From: Spirochaetales bacterium
GTDB taxonomy: Bacteria > Spirochaetota > Spirochaetia > Sphaerochaetales > Sphaerochaetaceae
Length of the DNA: 26,894 nucleotides
Direction of reading: 5' to 3'
Assembly: GCA_022771185.1 (NCBI GenBank)
Contig: JALFCJ010000217.1
Location: 1 to 26,894, forward strand
Shown: positions 16,042 through 23,095 of the stretch, piece after piece
Layout of the letters: each line of letters starts with the position of its first letter
Position numbering within the stretch: position 1 is the first letter of the stretch
Notes under the pieces: generated by a model
Told to the model about the DNA's origin: nothing
The model's input: only the letters and a program-made list of their open reading frames with translations
Database searches by the model: none
Program-made: the position numbers and the translations under genes

Positions 16042-16380
16042 TTAATAAGTGATGCTCTCTTCTATTTCTGTTCCATTTGTCGAGTGAATTATTAGCTGAT
16101 ACTCCCCCTTGGGCATTGATGCACCAGGAGTGAGCAAAAGATAGTCTGAGGTAAGGCGATGTTTATCGGAGAGGAAATCTCCTTTCCAGACTAAATCTCT
16201 ATCAGGAGAAGAGAGAATGAAAGAGTATCTTTCACCCTCCTCTCCTTCATCCAAGTAAGCTTTTATTCTTATATTCCCTTCATTTTCATCAAAAGATGCT
16301 CCCGAAACACTGAAGCTACTACGGGAGCAGGAAACAAAAACAAGAGAAATAATGATAAGAATCAGAAATACTCTTCTCAT
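16042..16380 (-). CDS. Small lipoprotein of unknown function
   Basis: The 112-residue product starts with MRR, a long hydrophobic stretch and the lipobox FVSC, so Cys18 should be lipidated. The mature part is beta-strand-like (IRIKAYLDEGEEGERYSFIL, later GEYQLIIHSTNGTEIEE), which suggests a small Ig-like or sandwich fold. I cannot assign a family. Its start overlaps the acyltransferase stop codon by four bases (ATGA), so it is the last gene of that operon. It converges on mutL with two bases between the stop codons. Confidence 0.7.
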   Translation of the reverse strand: MRRVFLILIIISLVFVSCSRSSFSVSGASFDENEGNIRIKAYLDEGEEGERYSFILSSPDRDLVWKGDFLSDKHRLTSDYLLLTPGASMPKGEYQLIIHSTNGTEIEESITY

Positions 16381-17504
16381 TGCTCATTCTTTGCCTGAAG
16401 CATCATCCTTACTGGGTTAGCATACGTGTTCAATACAAAGCTTCTTACATCTTCAGATAAGTGTGCAAACCTTGACAAGAACTCATCTTTATCGAGAGAA
16501 GAGTAGAACTCCTTAAACCTATCTCCACCTTCAAGTACATCATAAGAAAGGTAGTTTGTATCAAAGAGATGGTAGTTAAGGTGAATCTGATGGTCGATTG
16601 CCTCAGCAACTTCTTCAGGAGTATTATACTCTCCCTCAAGAGGATCTCCGATAGATACGTGGACATGACCCTTTTGGCACCTGAGGCCCTTTACCATGCT
16701 GATAAGGTCTTCGTACTTCTTCTTCTCATACTTACCGTCATTGTGTTCCTTTGTAACTTCTTCCCTTCCCTTGTTGATATCATTAGGGTCATATTGATAA
16801 CTGATAGCTACAGGAACGATATTGCACTTCTTCATAAGCTCAGAGAAAGAATAACCTTCCCTCTTCTTTGAAAGATAGAGCATTTTTATAATTGCAGACT
16901 GAGTAAGGTCTTTTCCATCCTTGCTTCTTCCAGACTTTTGGGCAACCCAGATAGATTTATTCTCTTCCGAAACAGTCTCAACAAAGTATTCACTGATTCT
17001 AATGGATTCCAAATACTTCTCTCTCATTGGAAGATTACGCTTGATGATTATTCCTCCGTTCATGCGGAAGAGATCCTCAACCAGCTGGTTCACCATCAAG
17101 TTGTCTCCTACCGCCATTTCACAGAGCGGGAGATTCTTAGTCTTTAATGCATAATCAAGCAAAGTACAATCCAAAATAATATCTCTATGATTAGATATAA
17201 AGAGATATCCTTTGTCTTTATCCAGCTTCTCTCCTCCTGAGACAGAGAAACCTGTTGTTGTCTTATCGATAATCGCAGGAATAAAATAACCTGCTGTCAC
17301 TTTATGCTGGAAATCATCATAAGAGTGCACATCCACCAGTGCACTCTCAATAGCATTTACCATTGGTTCTACAGAAGAGAAATCTCCACTGAGCATATAG
17401 GCAAAAGCACCTATAAACTCTTTTCTGGCCATCAAGTTGGCCTTGGCTTTCTCAAACCTTTCACCTCTGTATGGTTCTATATCTTCGTATTTTGTTCTAT
17501 CCAT
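16377..17504 (-). CDS. Glycerolipid acyltransferase (PlsC/PlsB-like)
   Basis: This 375-residue protein has the acyltransferase signature FISNHRDIILD (103-112), where His106 and an Asp would form the catalytic pair. A phosphate-binding block follows (GGIIIKRNLPMREKYLES), then QKSGRSKDG in the place of the EGTRS motif and a late VPVAISY motif IV. It probably acylates glycerol-3-phosphate or lysophosphatidate at the inner membrane. The His-to-Asp spacing is five residues rather than the usual four unless Asp108 is used, a variant I associate with a distinct subfamily. It starts one base after the DHODH-like gene ends, with AGGGA as ribosome-binding site. Confidence 0.83.
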   Translation of the reverse strand: MDRTKYEDIEPYRGERFEKAKANLMARKEFIGAFAYMLSGDFSSVEPMVNAIESALVDVHSYDDFQHKVTAGYFIPAIIDKTTTGFSVSGGEKLDKDKGYLFISNHRDIILDCTLLDYALKTKNLPLCEMAVGDNLMVNQLVEDLFRMNGGIIIKRNLPMREKYLESIRISEYFVETVSEENKSIWVAQKSGRSKDGKDLTQSAIIKMLYLSKKREGYSFSELMKKCNIVPVAISYQYDPNDINKGREEVTKEHNDGKYEKKKYEDLISMVKGLRCQKGHVHVSIGDPLEGEYNTPEEVAEAIDHQIHLNYHLFDTNYLSYDVLEGGDRFKEFYSSLDKDEFLSRFAHLSEDVRSFVLNTYANPVRMMLQAKNEQ

Positions 17505-17505
17505 T

Positions 17506-18489
17506 TTAGTCCCTGCTGATAATCTTCAAAAATTGTGTTCTTTCCCATTTATACCCGTCAGAACTCTCTTCCTGGGCAAGGCGGCCACAGAAGTCTGATA
17601 TAGAGTTAAAGTTATGGCGTTCCATCCATGCTTTTATTTCATTATTAAGGCGTGTAATGGAGCCAAAACCCTCTTTAATAGGGAGAGAAGCGACTTCGAA
17701 TGCTTTTGCTCCCGCAAGAAGCATCTTTATAGCTGTCTCTGAAGAGTGTATTCCTGTGTTTGAGCAGATATCCATCTTAACTTCTCCACTCATCAGAGCA
17801 GTCCATCTCAAAGAATCAGTGTAATCGTTACCGTCTGTAGTTGGGCAACCGGAGACTATCTCCATCTTTTCAATGTCCACATCTGGACGGAACGTTCTGT
17901 TAAAAAGAACCACACCATCTATTCCTGCCTTGTCTATTGCCTTTATCTTATTTGCAAGAGCAGAGTACTTACTGCCCATTTTGATTGTCAAAGGGCATGA
18001 AATATGCTTTCTTGCAAACTCGATGAATGAGAAGAACTCATCATCAACCTTTCTTCCGTCTACTCTCGCATCGGATGTGATAGGATAATAGTTCAGCTCT
18101 ATTGCATCTGCACCGTTTTCTACAAATCTCTCTGCATATTCGGACCAAGATGAAAGGCTCTTGCAGCATACAGAAGCTATTACAGGTATGCTAAGTTCCT
18201 TCTTGGCAGATGTAAGTAATTTGATATATTTGTCGATATAAAAATCTGTTGCAGCTCTTTTATAAACATTGTGGGCGGAGGAGAAGTTTAAGTATTCGTC
18301 ATTTGCCTCGACTTCAGCGCTTACTTCGCTTTCAATCTGTTCTTCGAAAATTGATTTGAGCACTACTGCTCCGGCTCCTGCCTCTTCGCACTTTTCAAGA
18401 GACACCACATTCTGTGTCAAAGGACTAGATCCTACGATTACAGGGCTTTTCAAAGAAAGTCCGAGATATTTGGTTTCTAGGGATGCCAT
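17506..18489 (-). CDS. Dihydroorotate dehydrogenase-like flavoprotein
   Basis: The product (327 residues) has the class 1 DHODH-like TIM barrel: YLGLSLKSPVIVGSSPLTQN, GAGAVVLKSIFEEQI, ENGADAIELNYYPITSD, TIKMG, VVLFNRTFRPDVD and the late CSNTGIHSSETAIKMLLAGA that binds the FMN phosphate. It resembles the broad group annotated as DHODH-like rather than a proven PyrD. The classic catalytic loop Cys or Ser is not obvious to me and no pyrimidine genes are nearby, so the substrate is open. The ATG at 18489 has AGGAGA upstream; the longer frame to a TTG at 18552 has no such site. It leads an operon with the acyltransferase and the small lipoprotein. Confidence 0.85.
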   Translation of the reverse strand: MASLETKYLGLSLKSPVIVGSSPLTQNVVSLEKCEEAGAGAVVLKSIFEEQIESEVSAEVEANDEYLNFSSAHNVYKRAATDFYIDKYIKLLTSAKKELSIPVIASVCCKSLSSWSEYAERFVENGADAIELNYYPITSDARVDGRKVDDEFFSFIEFARKHISCPLTIKMGSKYSALANKIKAIDKAGIDGVVLFNRTFRPDVDIEKMEIVSGCPTTDGNDYTDSLRWTALMSGEVKMDICSNTGIHSSETAIKMLLAGAKAFEVASLPIKEGFGSITRLNNEIKAWMERHNFNSISDFCGRLAQEESSDGYKWERTQFLKIISRD

Positions 18490-18522
18490 AGTCTGCTCTC
18501 CTTTAGATTTCGTTTTTTCTAT

Positions 18523-18552
18523 ATCATAGCTGAAAAACAAAGGAGACGCCAA
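18523..18552 (-). promoter_or_regulatory. Promoter of the DHODH-like / acyltransferase operon
   Basis: On the minus strand, -35 TTGGCG (18547-18552) is followed by 18 bases and -10 TATGAT (18523-18528). Transcription should start near 18516, giving a leader of about 27 bases with a strong AGGAGA. It lies just after the terminator of the upstream Lrp gene. Confidence 0.5.
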
Positions 18553-18582
18553 TGAATATAATAATGAAAGGGTTAAAACTAT

Positions 18583-18616
18583 TCAAAAAACACAAATGGC
18601 CCGGCATTGCCGGACC
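18583..18616 (-). terminator. Rho-independent terminator after the Lrp/AsnC gene
   Basis: On the minus strand the stem GGTCCGGC/GCCGGGCC (18609-18616 with 18598-18605; one G-U pair, three-base loop) is followed by ATTTGTGTTTTTT. It begins seven bases after the lrp stop codon. Confidence 0.8.
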
Positions 18617-18622
18617 CGTGTG

Positions 18623-19078
18623 TCATAGAATATATGGAACTAACAGCTCATGGGACTTATATACTACATAAGTCTCCACTTCCAATACTTCCGTCAATTT
18701 TGTAAGTTCCTGAGAGAAGAACTGCAACAGCGACAAATCCTCGTCTTCTGAAAGCACCAACTCGACTATCAAGTCATATCTACCTGTTACTATAGATACT
18801 GAGACAACGCCTCTAAGTTTCATGAACTCCACAGCCTTCTTCTGTAACTCCATAGTCGAGAGTTTGACACCCATATAAATCATCTGGAGGCCAGGTACAT
18901 TCTCAGGATCCACCATACCGGTAATTCTCAGGACTCCATCTTCCAAAAGCTTATTAGCTCTGCTTCTTACTGTGTTTTCAGTAATGCCAAGTTCATCTGC
19001 AATTACTGAATATGGTTTTCTTCCATCACGTAGAAGCCTGATAATGGCCTTGTTAGTGTCGTCAATTTTCTTTGCCAT
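18623..19078 (-). CDS. Lrp/AsnC family transcriptional regulator
   Basis: The 151-residue length is classic for the family. The N-terminal helix-turn-helix (DDTNKAIIRLLRDGRKPYSVIADELGITENTVRSRANKLLEDGV, positions 6-50) is followed by a RAM ligand-binding domain containing VTGRYDLIVELVLSEDEDL. Such proteins sense amino acids or small metabolites and often control a neighbouring gene. It starts 17 bases after the dehydrogenase stop codon with a strong AAGGGGGAG site, so both are on one transcript ending at the hairpin downstream. The natural inference is that it regulates the dehydrogenase and itself; the effector is unknown. Confidence 0.92.
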   Translation of the reverse strand: MAKKIDDTNKAIIRLLRDGRKPYSVIADELGITENTVRSRANKLLEDGVLRITGMVDPENVPGLQMIYMGVKLSTMELQKKAVEFMKLRGVVSVSIVTGRYDLIVELVLSEDEDLSLLQFFSQELTKLTEVLEVETYVVYKSHELLVPYIL

Positions 19079-19095
19079 GACTCCCCCTTTTCAGA

Positions 19096-19980
19096 TCAGA
19101 CCAAGCCTTCCTTGTGATACTTTGCGATAGTATCTACAACTTCTTCTCCGATTCTGAGAAGGTTCTCTTCACTGTTGGCACCGACATGAGGAGTGAATGT
19201 TACATTTGTGCATCCAAATAGAGGATTCTCTTCTCTTACTGGAGGCTCTGATGAATATACATCAGTGCAGAACCAAGAAAGATCTCCATTCTTAAGAGCC
19301 TCTGCAACGTCTTTTTCATCTACACACTTACCACGACCTGTGTTGATGATGACAGGCTTCTTTGTCATCTTTGAGATAAGATCTTTGTTGACCATTTTAT
19401 CTGTTTCAGGAGTATAAGGAAGGTGCATTGAAATGTAGTCTGCATCCTTGACTGCATCTTCAAGACTCATCATCTCTGCAAGATCTGACTTCTCTACATA
19501 TTTATCATATGCTACGACCTTCATACCAAAAGCATGGGCTCTTTCTGCAACCTTTCTTGCAATATTTCCAATACCTAAGAGACAAAGTGTCTTTCCAAAA
19601 AGTTCATGTCTCTTTGTCTTCTTAGCCCACTCGCCGTTCTTCATAGTGTTGTCATAGAAGCAAAGATTATTTGGTGTGCTGAGCATAAGACAGAAAGCAA
19701 GCTCTGCAACAGCAACAGCTGAAGACTTAGGTGTATTTGTAGCAACAATCCCCTTTTCCTTGCAATAAGGGATATCGATATTATCCATACCGACTCCACC
19801 ACGGATGATAAGCTTCATATTCTTGGCTTTGTCAATATACTCTTTTGTAGCCTTTGTCTTACTGCGGATCAAAACCACATCAGCTTCTCCAAGTCTCTCG
19901 ATATCTGTTGTGACTTCCCCGAAAACCTCAAGTTTACCAGGAAGAGATTTGTCAAACGCATCTGCTATAAGAATAAGCAT
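19096..19980 (-). CDS. D-2-hydroxyacid dehydrogenase (phosphoglycerate dehydrogenase-like)
   Basis: NAD-dependent D-isomer dehydrogenase of 294 residues, lacking the C-terminal ACT domain of long SerA proteins. Visible are the substrate loop IIRGGVGMDNID, the Rossmann fold GIGNIARKV, the catalytic Arg segment NTGRGKCVDE, the Glu in SSEPP and the His in FTPHVGANS. The short form and the adjacent Lrp regulator fit serine biosynthesis or another 2-hydroxyacid such as lactate or hydroxyisocaproate; I cannot decide. The ATG at 19980 follows AAGGAG at eight bases. The frame stays open to 20028 but that reading crosses the -10 region. Promoter and ribosome-binding site are spanned by a 9-bp inverted repeat. 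Confidence 0.88.
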   Translation of the reverse strand: MLILIADAFDKSLPGKLEVFGEVTTDIERLGEADVVLIRSKTKATKEYIDKAKNMKLIIRGGVGMDNIDIPYCKEKGIVATNTPKSSAVAVAELAFCLMLSTPNNLCFYDNTMKNGEWAKKTKRHELFGKTLCLLGIGNIARKVAERAHAFGMKVVAYDKYVEKSDLAEMMSLEDAVKDADYISMHLPYTPETDKMVNKDLISKMTKKPVIINTGRGKCVDEKDVAEALKNGDLSWFCTDVYSSEPPVREENPLFGCTNVTFTPHVGANSEENLLRIGEEVVDTIAKYHKEGLV

Positions 19981-20026
19981 GGGATACTCCTTTTCCCCGT
20001 ATTTGCGGGCTTGCTTAGAGTATCCC
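19981..20026 (-). promoter_or_regulatory. Inverted repeat spanning promoter and ribosome-binding site of the dehydrogenase gene
   Basis: GGGATACTC (19981-19989) and GAGTATCCC (20018-20026) are perfect 9-bp inverted repeats, 28 bases apart. On the minus strand the upstream copy contains the -10 GATACT and the downstream copy contains the GGAG ribosome-binding site and abuts the ATG. A small CCCG/CGGG stem lies between them. It may be an operator, perhaps for the cotranscribed Lrp protein, or an mRNA hairpin if transcription starts further upstream. Confidence 0.45.
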
Positions 20027-20047
20027 ACTGGTTTTATAATATGTCAA
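20019..20047 (-). promoter_or_regulatory. Promoter of the dehydrogenase-lrp operon
   Basis: On the minus strand a perfect -35 TTGACA (20042-20047) is followed by exactly 17 bases and -10 GATACT (20019-20024). Predicted start near 20012, leaving a leader of about 32 bases. Confidence 0.6.
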
Positions 20048-20116
20048 ATTTTTTCTTCAACAACATCAGAAATCAGAGGTTTTAAGAGTTAAAGTTGCGT
20101 TAATCCCAACGTTTTA

Positions 20117-22240
20117 CTATAGTGCTTCCATTTCCTTAATGTGCATCTGCATTTTGCCTACCCCCTTCCACCAGTTTGTCTCAGGTGAAAATACAATAGA
20201 TACATGCCTTCCTACTGTGTATTCGGAGTTATTTCTGGCATTCCACCATACACTGGGCCAAGCGTTTTCACCATAGCGTATAGTGAAACGCATATATTTA
20301 GGGTTATTGGATACACAATATGCTTCTTCGATGACTGCGTCTGGAATATAGAACAAAAGCTCTTCGTTCTCCTGACCAAAGGGTTCAAATAATTCCATTG
20401 TCTTCCATACGTTCTCATTCATAAACTCTTTAGGAATCTGTGCATCCACTTCTATCTCAATATCTTCTTGGTTTATTTCAGATAGAGTCGATACATACTC
20501 CTCAAATGATGAAATAAGCTCTTCTTTCCTCTCTTCATCGCTTCTAAAGCCTGCGGCAAATCTGTGTCCGCCGTAGTCTTCAAATAGATAAGAAAAGTTA
20601 GATAAAAATTCTCGTGCATTCCAGGGCTCTGTGCATCTCATACTTCCCACAATCTTTCCATCTACTCCCGCCATTACAATGACAGGGATTTTTTTATCGT
20701 TGGAAAGCCTGCTGGCTATGCTTCCGGTAAGTCCTCTAGGAACATCTGGATCATCAATGATAATAATCTTTCCATCGTTCTTTATAAAAGACTCTTCGGC
20801 TTTTATTGAGACTTTCTCCATAATCTCTTCTTCACTTTTCTGTCTCTGCTGGTTCATATCCAAGAGTCGCAGGGAAAGTTCCTCTATTACTCCCGGATCA
20901 TCAGAAATCAAAAGTTCCAAAGCTTCTTCAGGCTTACCCATTCTTCCTGCAGCATTTAATACAGGAGCAATTTTGAAAGATACGTTCACACTTGATATAG
21001 GTTTCGATATCAAATTCTGTTTTGCAATAAGATACTGAAGACAAGAAAGGGGTGTGCGACTCATAAGCTTCAAGCCTTTCTTTACAATGAGCCTGTTTTC
21101 ATCCTTCATTGGCATTAAGTCGGAAATCGTTCCTATAGCCTCCAACTGCTGGATATCTTCAAAGTTCTTTGTAAGTTCAGGGAAAGAATAGATAGATGAA
21201 GATTTGAAAAGCGATATCAAAGTCTCCATCTCTTTATTGGAGGAGGCATATTTAGCGGCCCTACTATATACAGACAAGTCAAAAAGACTCTTCCCTCTGG
21301 TCTTTGGCATCACCTTCTCCATCTGAGGCCTGAAATCTTCAAGAGAAATATCGACATTTCTTCCGAAGGCTCTTCTAAGGAGGGAAAGCTCTGTATCTTT
21401 GTCCAGCACCACTATTGGAAGCTGACAAGAGAGGAAAGGTAAAAGCCTTGATTGAGAAAGGGAGTTTCTTCCGTCCTCAAGAAATTCGTCTGAGCATGTA
21501 TCTACTACAACAAGGTTCTCCAGCTTTGCCCCAGTAACTCTTATTGTTCCATTACCAGGCTCTGCATGAAGAAGAATCAGAGACGAGTTCCATAAAGGAG
21601 TCGATGCAAAATGAAGGGCCCAACATAGTTTTGCAGCCACAGCACAACCAGCCAAATGAGGGAAAGGATATCCAGATCCCTCGATTTTCGGGTCGAAGAT
21701 AGCTTCTGCAGGAGGAAGCCTATCTCCCGGGATATGATGGTCCAGGACTATGACGCTTACCCCAGCCATTTCAAGTCTTTTGATCTCTTCTATTGCAGAT
21801 ATTCCGTTGTCTACAGTTATTACAAGTGTTACCCCTGACTCTAGTATTTCATCAACGGCATCATCCGTAAGACCATAGCTCTCGTCACCATGAGGTAGGC
21901 GCCAACTAACATTCTTGGCTCCAAGTTTTCTAAGCGTTCTGATCATAATGGCTGTACTAGTTACGCCGTCTACGTCTCTATCGCCGAAAATCAGAATCTT
22001 TTCCTGCTCTTTACCGTCCTCTTCATCCAAGGCTTCCTGTATCCTCTCTACAGCTGTATAGACATCGTCTACAGTAAAGGGGCTATGTTGATAGAGAATA
22101 TCATCCTCCAGAGAGTACATTACCTCTTCTTCAGGCATCTCTCTCCTTGCCATAATCGTAGAAGCCAAAATAGGAAGGCCAAATCGCTCGCTTAGGGCTC
22201 TTGCCCTGGATGAGTCGTACTTTTTAATCCTTACTTTCAT
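20117..22240 (-). CDS. recJ: Single-stranded-DNA-specific exonuclease RecJ
   Basis: RecJ is the 5'-to-3' single-strand exonuclease used in recombination and mismatch repair. The 707-residue product carries the DHH motifs GDRDVDG (86-92), DNG (144-146) and DHH (167-169), then a DHHA1 block with NAAGRMG and YGGHRFAAGF, and a C-terminal OB-like domain (FEPFGQENEELLF onward). It is longer than the roughly 580-residue E. coli protein, with extra sequence around residues 245-360 between the DHH core and the linker helix. It follows recO by 16 bases with AAGGA as ribosome-binding site, so the two repair genes form an operon. Confidence 0.95.
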   Translation of the reverse strand: MKVRIKKYDSSRARALSERFGLPILASTIMARREMPEEEVMYSLEDDILYQHSPFTVDDVYTAVERIQEALDEEDGKEQEKILIFGDRDVDGVTSTAIMIRTLRKLGAKNVSWRLPHGDESYGLTDDAVDEILESGVTLVITVDNGISAIEEIKRLEMAGVSVIVLDHHIPGDRLPPAEAIFDPKIEGSGYPFPHLAGCAVAAKLCWALHFASTPLWNSSLILLHAEPGNGTIRVTGAKLENLVVVDTCSDEFLEDGRNSLSQSRLLPFLSCQLPIVVLDKDTELSLLRRAFGRNVDISLEDFRPQMEKVMPKTRGKSLFDLSVYSRAAKYASSNKEMETLISLFKSSSIYSFPELTKNFEDIQQLEAIGTISDLMPMKDENRLIVKKGLKLMSRTPLSCLQYLIAKQNLISKPISSVNVSFKIAPVLNAAGRMGKPEEALELLISDDPGVIEELSLRLLDMNQQRQKSEEEIMEKVSIKAEESFIKNDGKIIIIDDPDVPRGLTGSIASRLSNDKKIPVIVMAGVDGKIVGSMRCTEPWNAREFLSNFSYLFEDYGGHRFAAGFRSDEERKEELISSFEEYVSTLSEINQEDIEIEVDAQIPKEFMNENVWKTMELFEPFGQENEELLFYIPDAVIEEAYCVSNNPKYMRFTIRYGENAWPSVWWNARNNSEYTVGRHVSIVFSPETNWWKGVGKMQMHIKEMEAL

Positions 22241-22256
22241 ATATATTCACATTTCC

Positions 22257-22988
22257 TTACACTATCAGCCCCGTTTCCAGCACATTCAGGCGGACGGGGA
22301 ATGAATGCTTTAAAGTCCTTAAGAGATAACGGAATATGCGTCTGGCCATTTCATCGCTTATCCTTATCTCTTCAGCCTCCTTTATAGAGCACTCATATAT
22401 ACGGGCAAGATACTTTCTTGCATTGGGGGGAAGAATCATGTCTCCTCCCATTTCGTCGCAGTCGCAGCAGACAGCGGTCCCCAAAGACAGAGAATATCCG
22501 AGGACCTCATCATCCCTGTATCCCCTCAAGCACTCGGGACAGATTTTCCAATCTCCTCCGAGGCTTTGGGAACGAAGGTAATGTATAATAAAATAAATAC
22601 CCTCTCGGTCTCTGTCACCACTCTCCACTCTATCAAGAGTACCTGCAAAAAGATTAAAGATGTATGCATCTACACTTCTTCCCTTGATTATCATCTCAGA
22701 AAACAGCGAGAGAGCCACAGTCTTTTCCAAACTCTCCCCTATCTTTTCATGAAAGGAAAGTGTATCTACATCTTTAAGTGTTATCTTTCCGTTTTCAGTA
22801 CGCCTTGAAAGAGAAAAAACACCCTCAGTGAACACAGAGGCCCTTACAGCCTTGGAACTCTTTCTTACCCCATATACATAGACTTCAAGAACCCCCATAT
22901 CGGGAGTAAGGATTCTGATGACAACGTCATTATCTTTGGCATTGTCTTTTTTCAGAACTATCCCCAGTGTCTTAAAGTCTCTTTCCAT
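22257..22988 (-). CDS. recO: DNA repair protein RecO
   Basis: RecO loads RecA onto SSB-coated DNA together with RecR. The product of about 243 residues has the N-terminal OB fold (LGIVLKKDNAKDNDVVIRILTPDMGVLEVYVYGVRK), a helical middle and a zinc-finger pair CPEC...CCDC as in many RecO proteins. A GTG directly precedes the ATG at 22988, so the start could be three bases earlier. No Shine-Dalgarno exists; an extended -10 (TGCTAAAGT) ends six bases before the ATG, so the message may be leaderless. It leads the recO-recJ operon and is divergent from the Lnb-like gene. Confidence 0.93.
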   Translation of the reverse strand: MERDFKTLGIVLKKDNAKDNDVVIRILTPDMGVLEVYVYGVRKSSKAVRASVFTEGVFSLSRRTENGKITLKDVDTLSFHEKIGESLEKTVALSLFSEMIIKGRSVDAYIFNLFAGTLDRVESGDRDREGIYFIIHYLRSQSLGGDWKICPECLRGYRDDEVLGYSLSLGTAVCCDCDEMGGDMILPPNARKYLARIYECSIKEAEEIRISDEMARRIFRYLLRTLKHSFPVRLNVLETGLIV

Positions 22989-22994
22989 CACTTT

Positions 22995-23022
22995 ACTTTA
23001 GCACAATTAACTCAGTCGACAA
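22995..23022 (-). promoter_or_regulatory. Leaderless-type promoter of recO-recJ
   Basis: On the minus strand, -35 TTGTCG (23017-23022), 16 bases, then extended -10 TGCTAAAGT (hexamer 22995-23000). Six bases separate it from the ATG at 22988. Confidence 0.5.
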
Positions 23023-23095
23023 AGATAAATACCCGATTTTCTTTATTCCATGAGAGTGGAAGAATAAGAGATGAGGTGTTAAACTCCTCATATCT

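Noticed and set aside
18490..18552. Longer N-terminus from TTG for the DHODH-like protein
   Set aside because: The extension crosses the promoter -10 and the AGGAGA ribosome-binding site that serve the ATG at 18489.
20631..21038. Open frame of 135 codons on the plus strand with a hydrophobic start inside recJ
   Set aside because: Antisense to the conserved DHHA1 region of recJ; apparent membrane-like segments arise from reading acidic codons in reverse.
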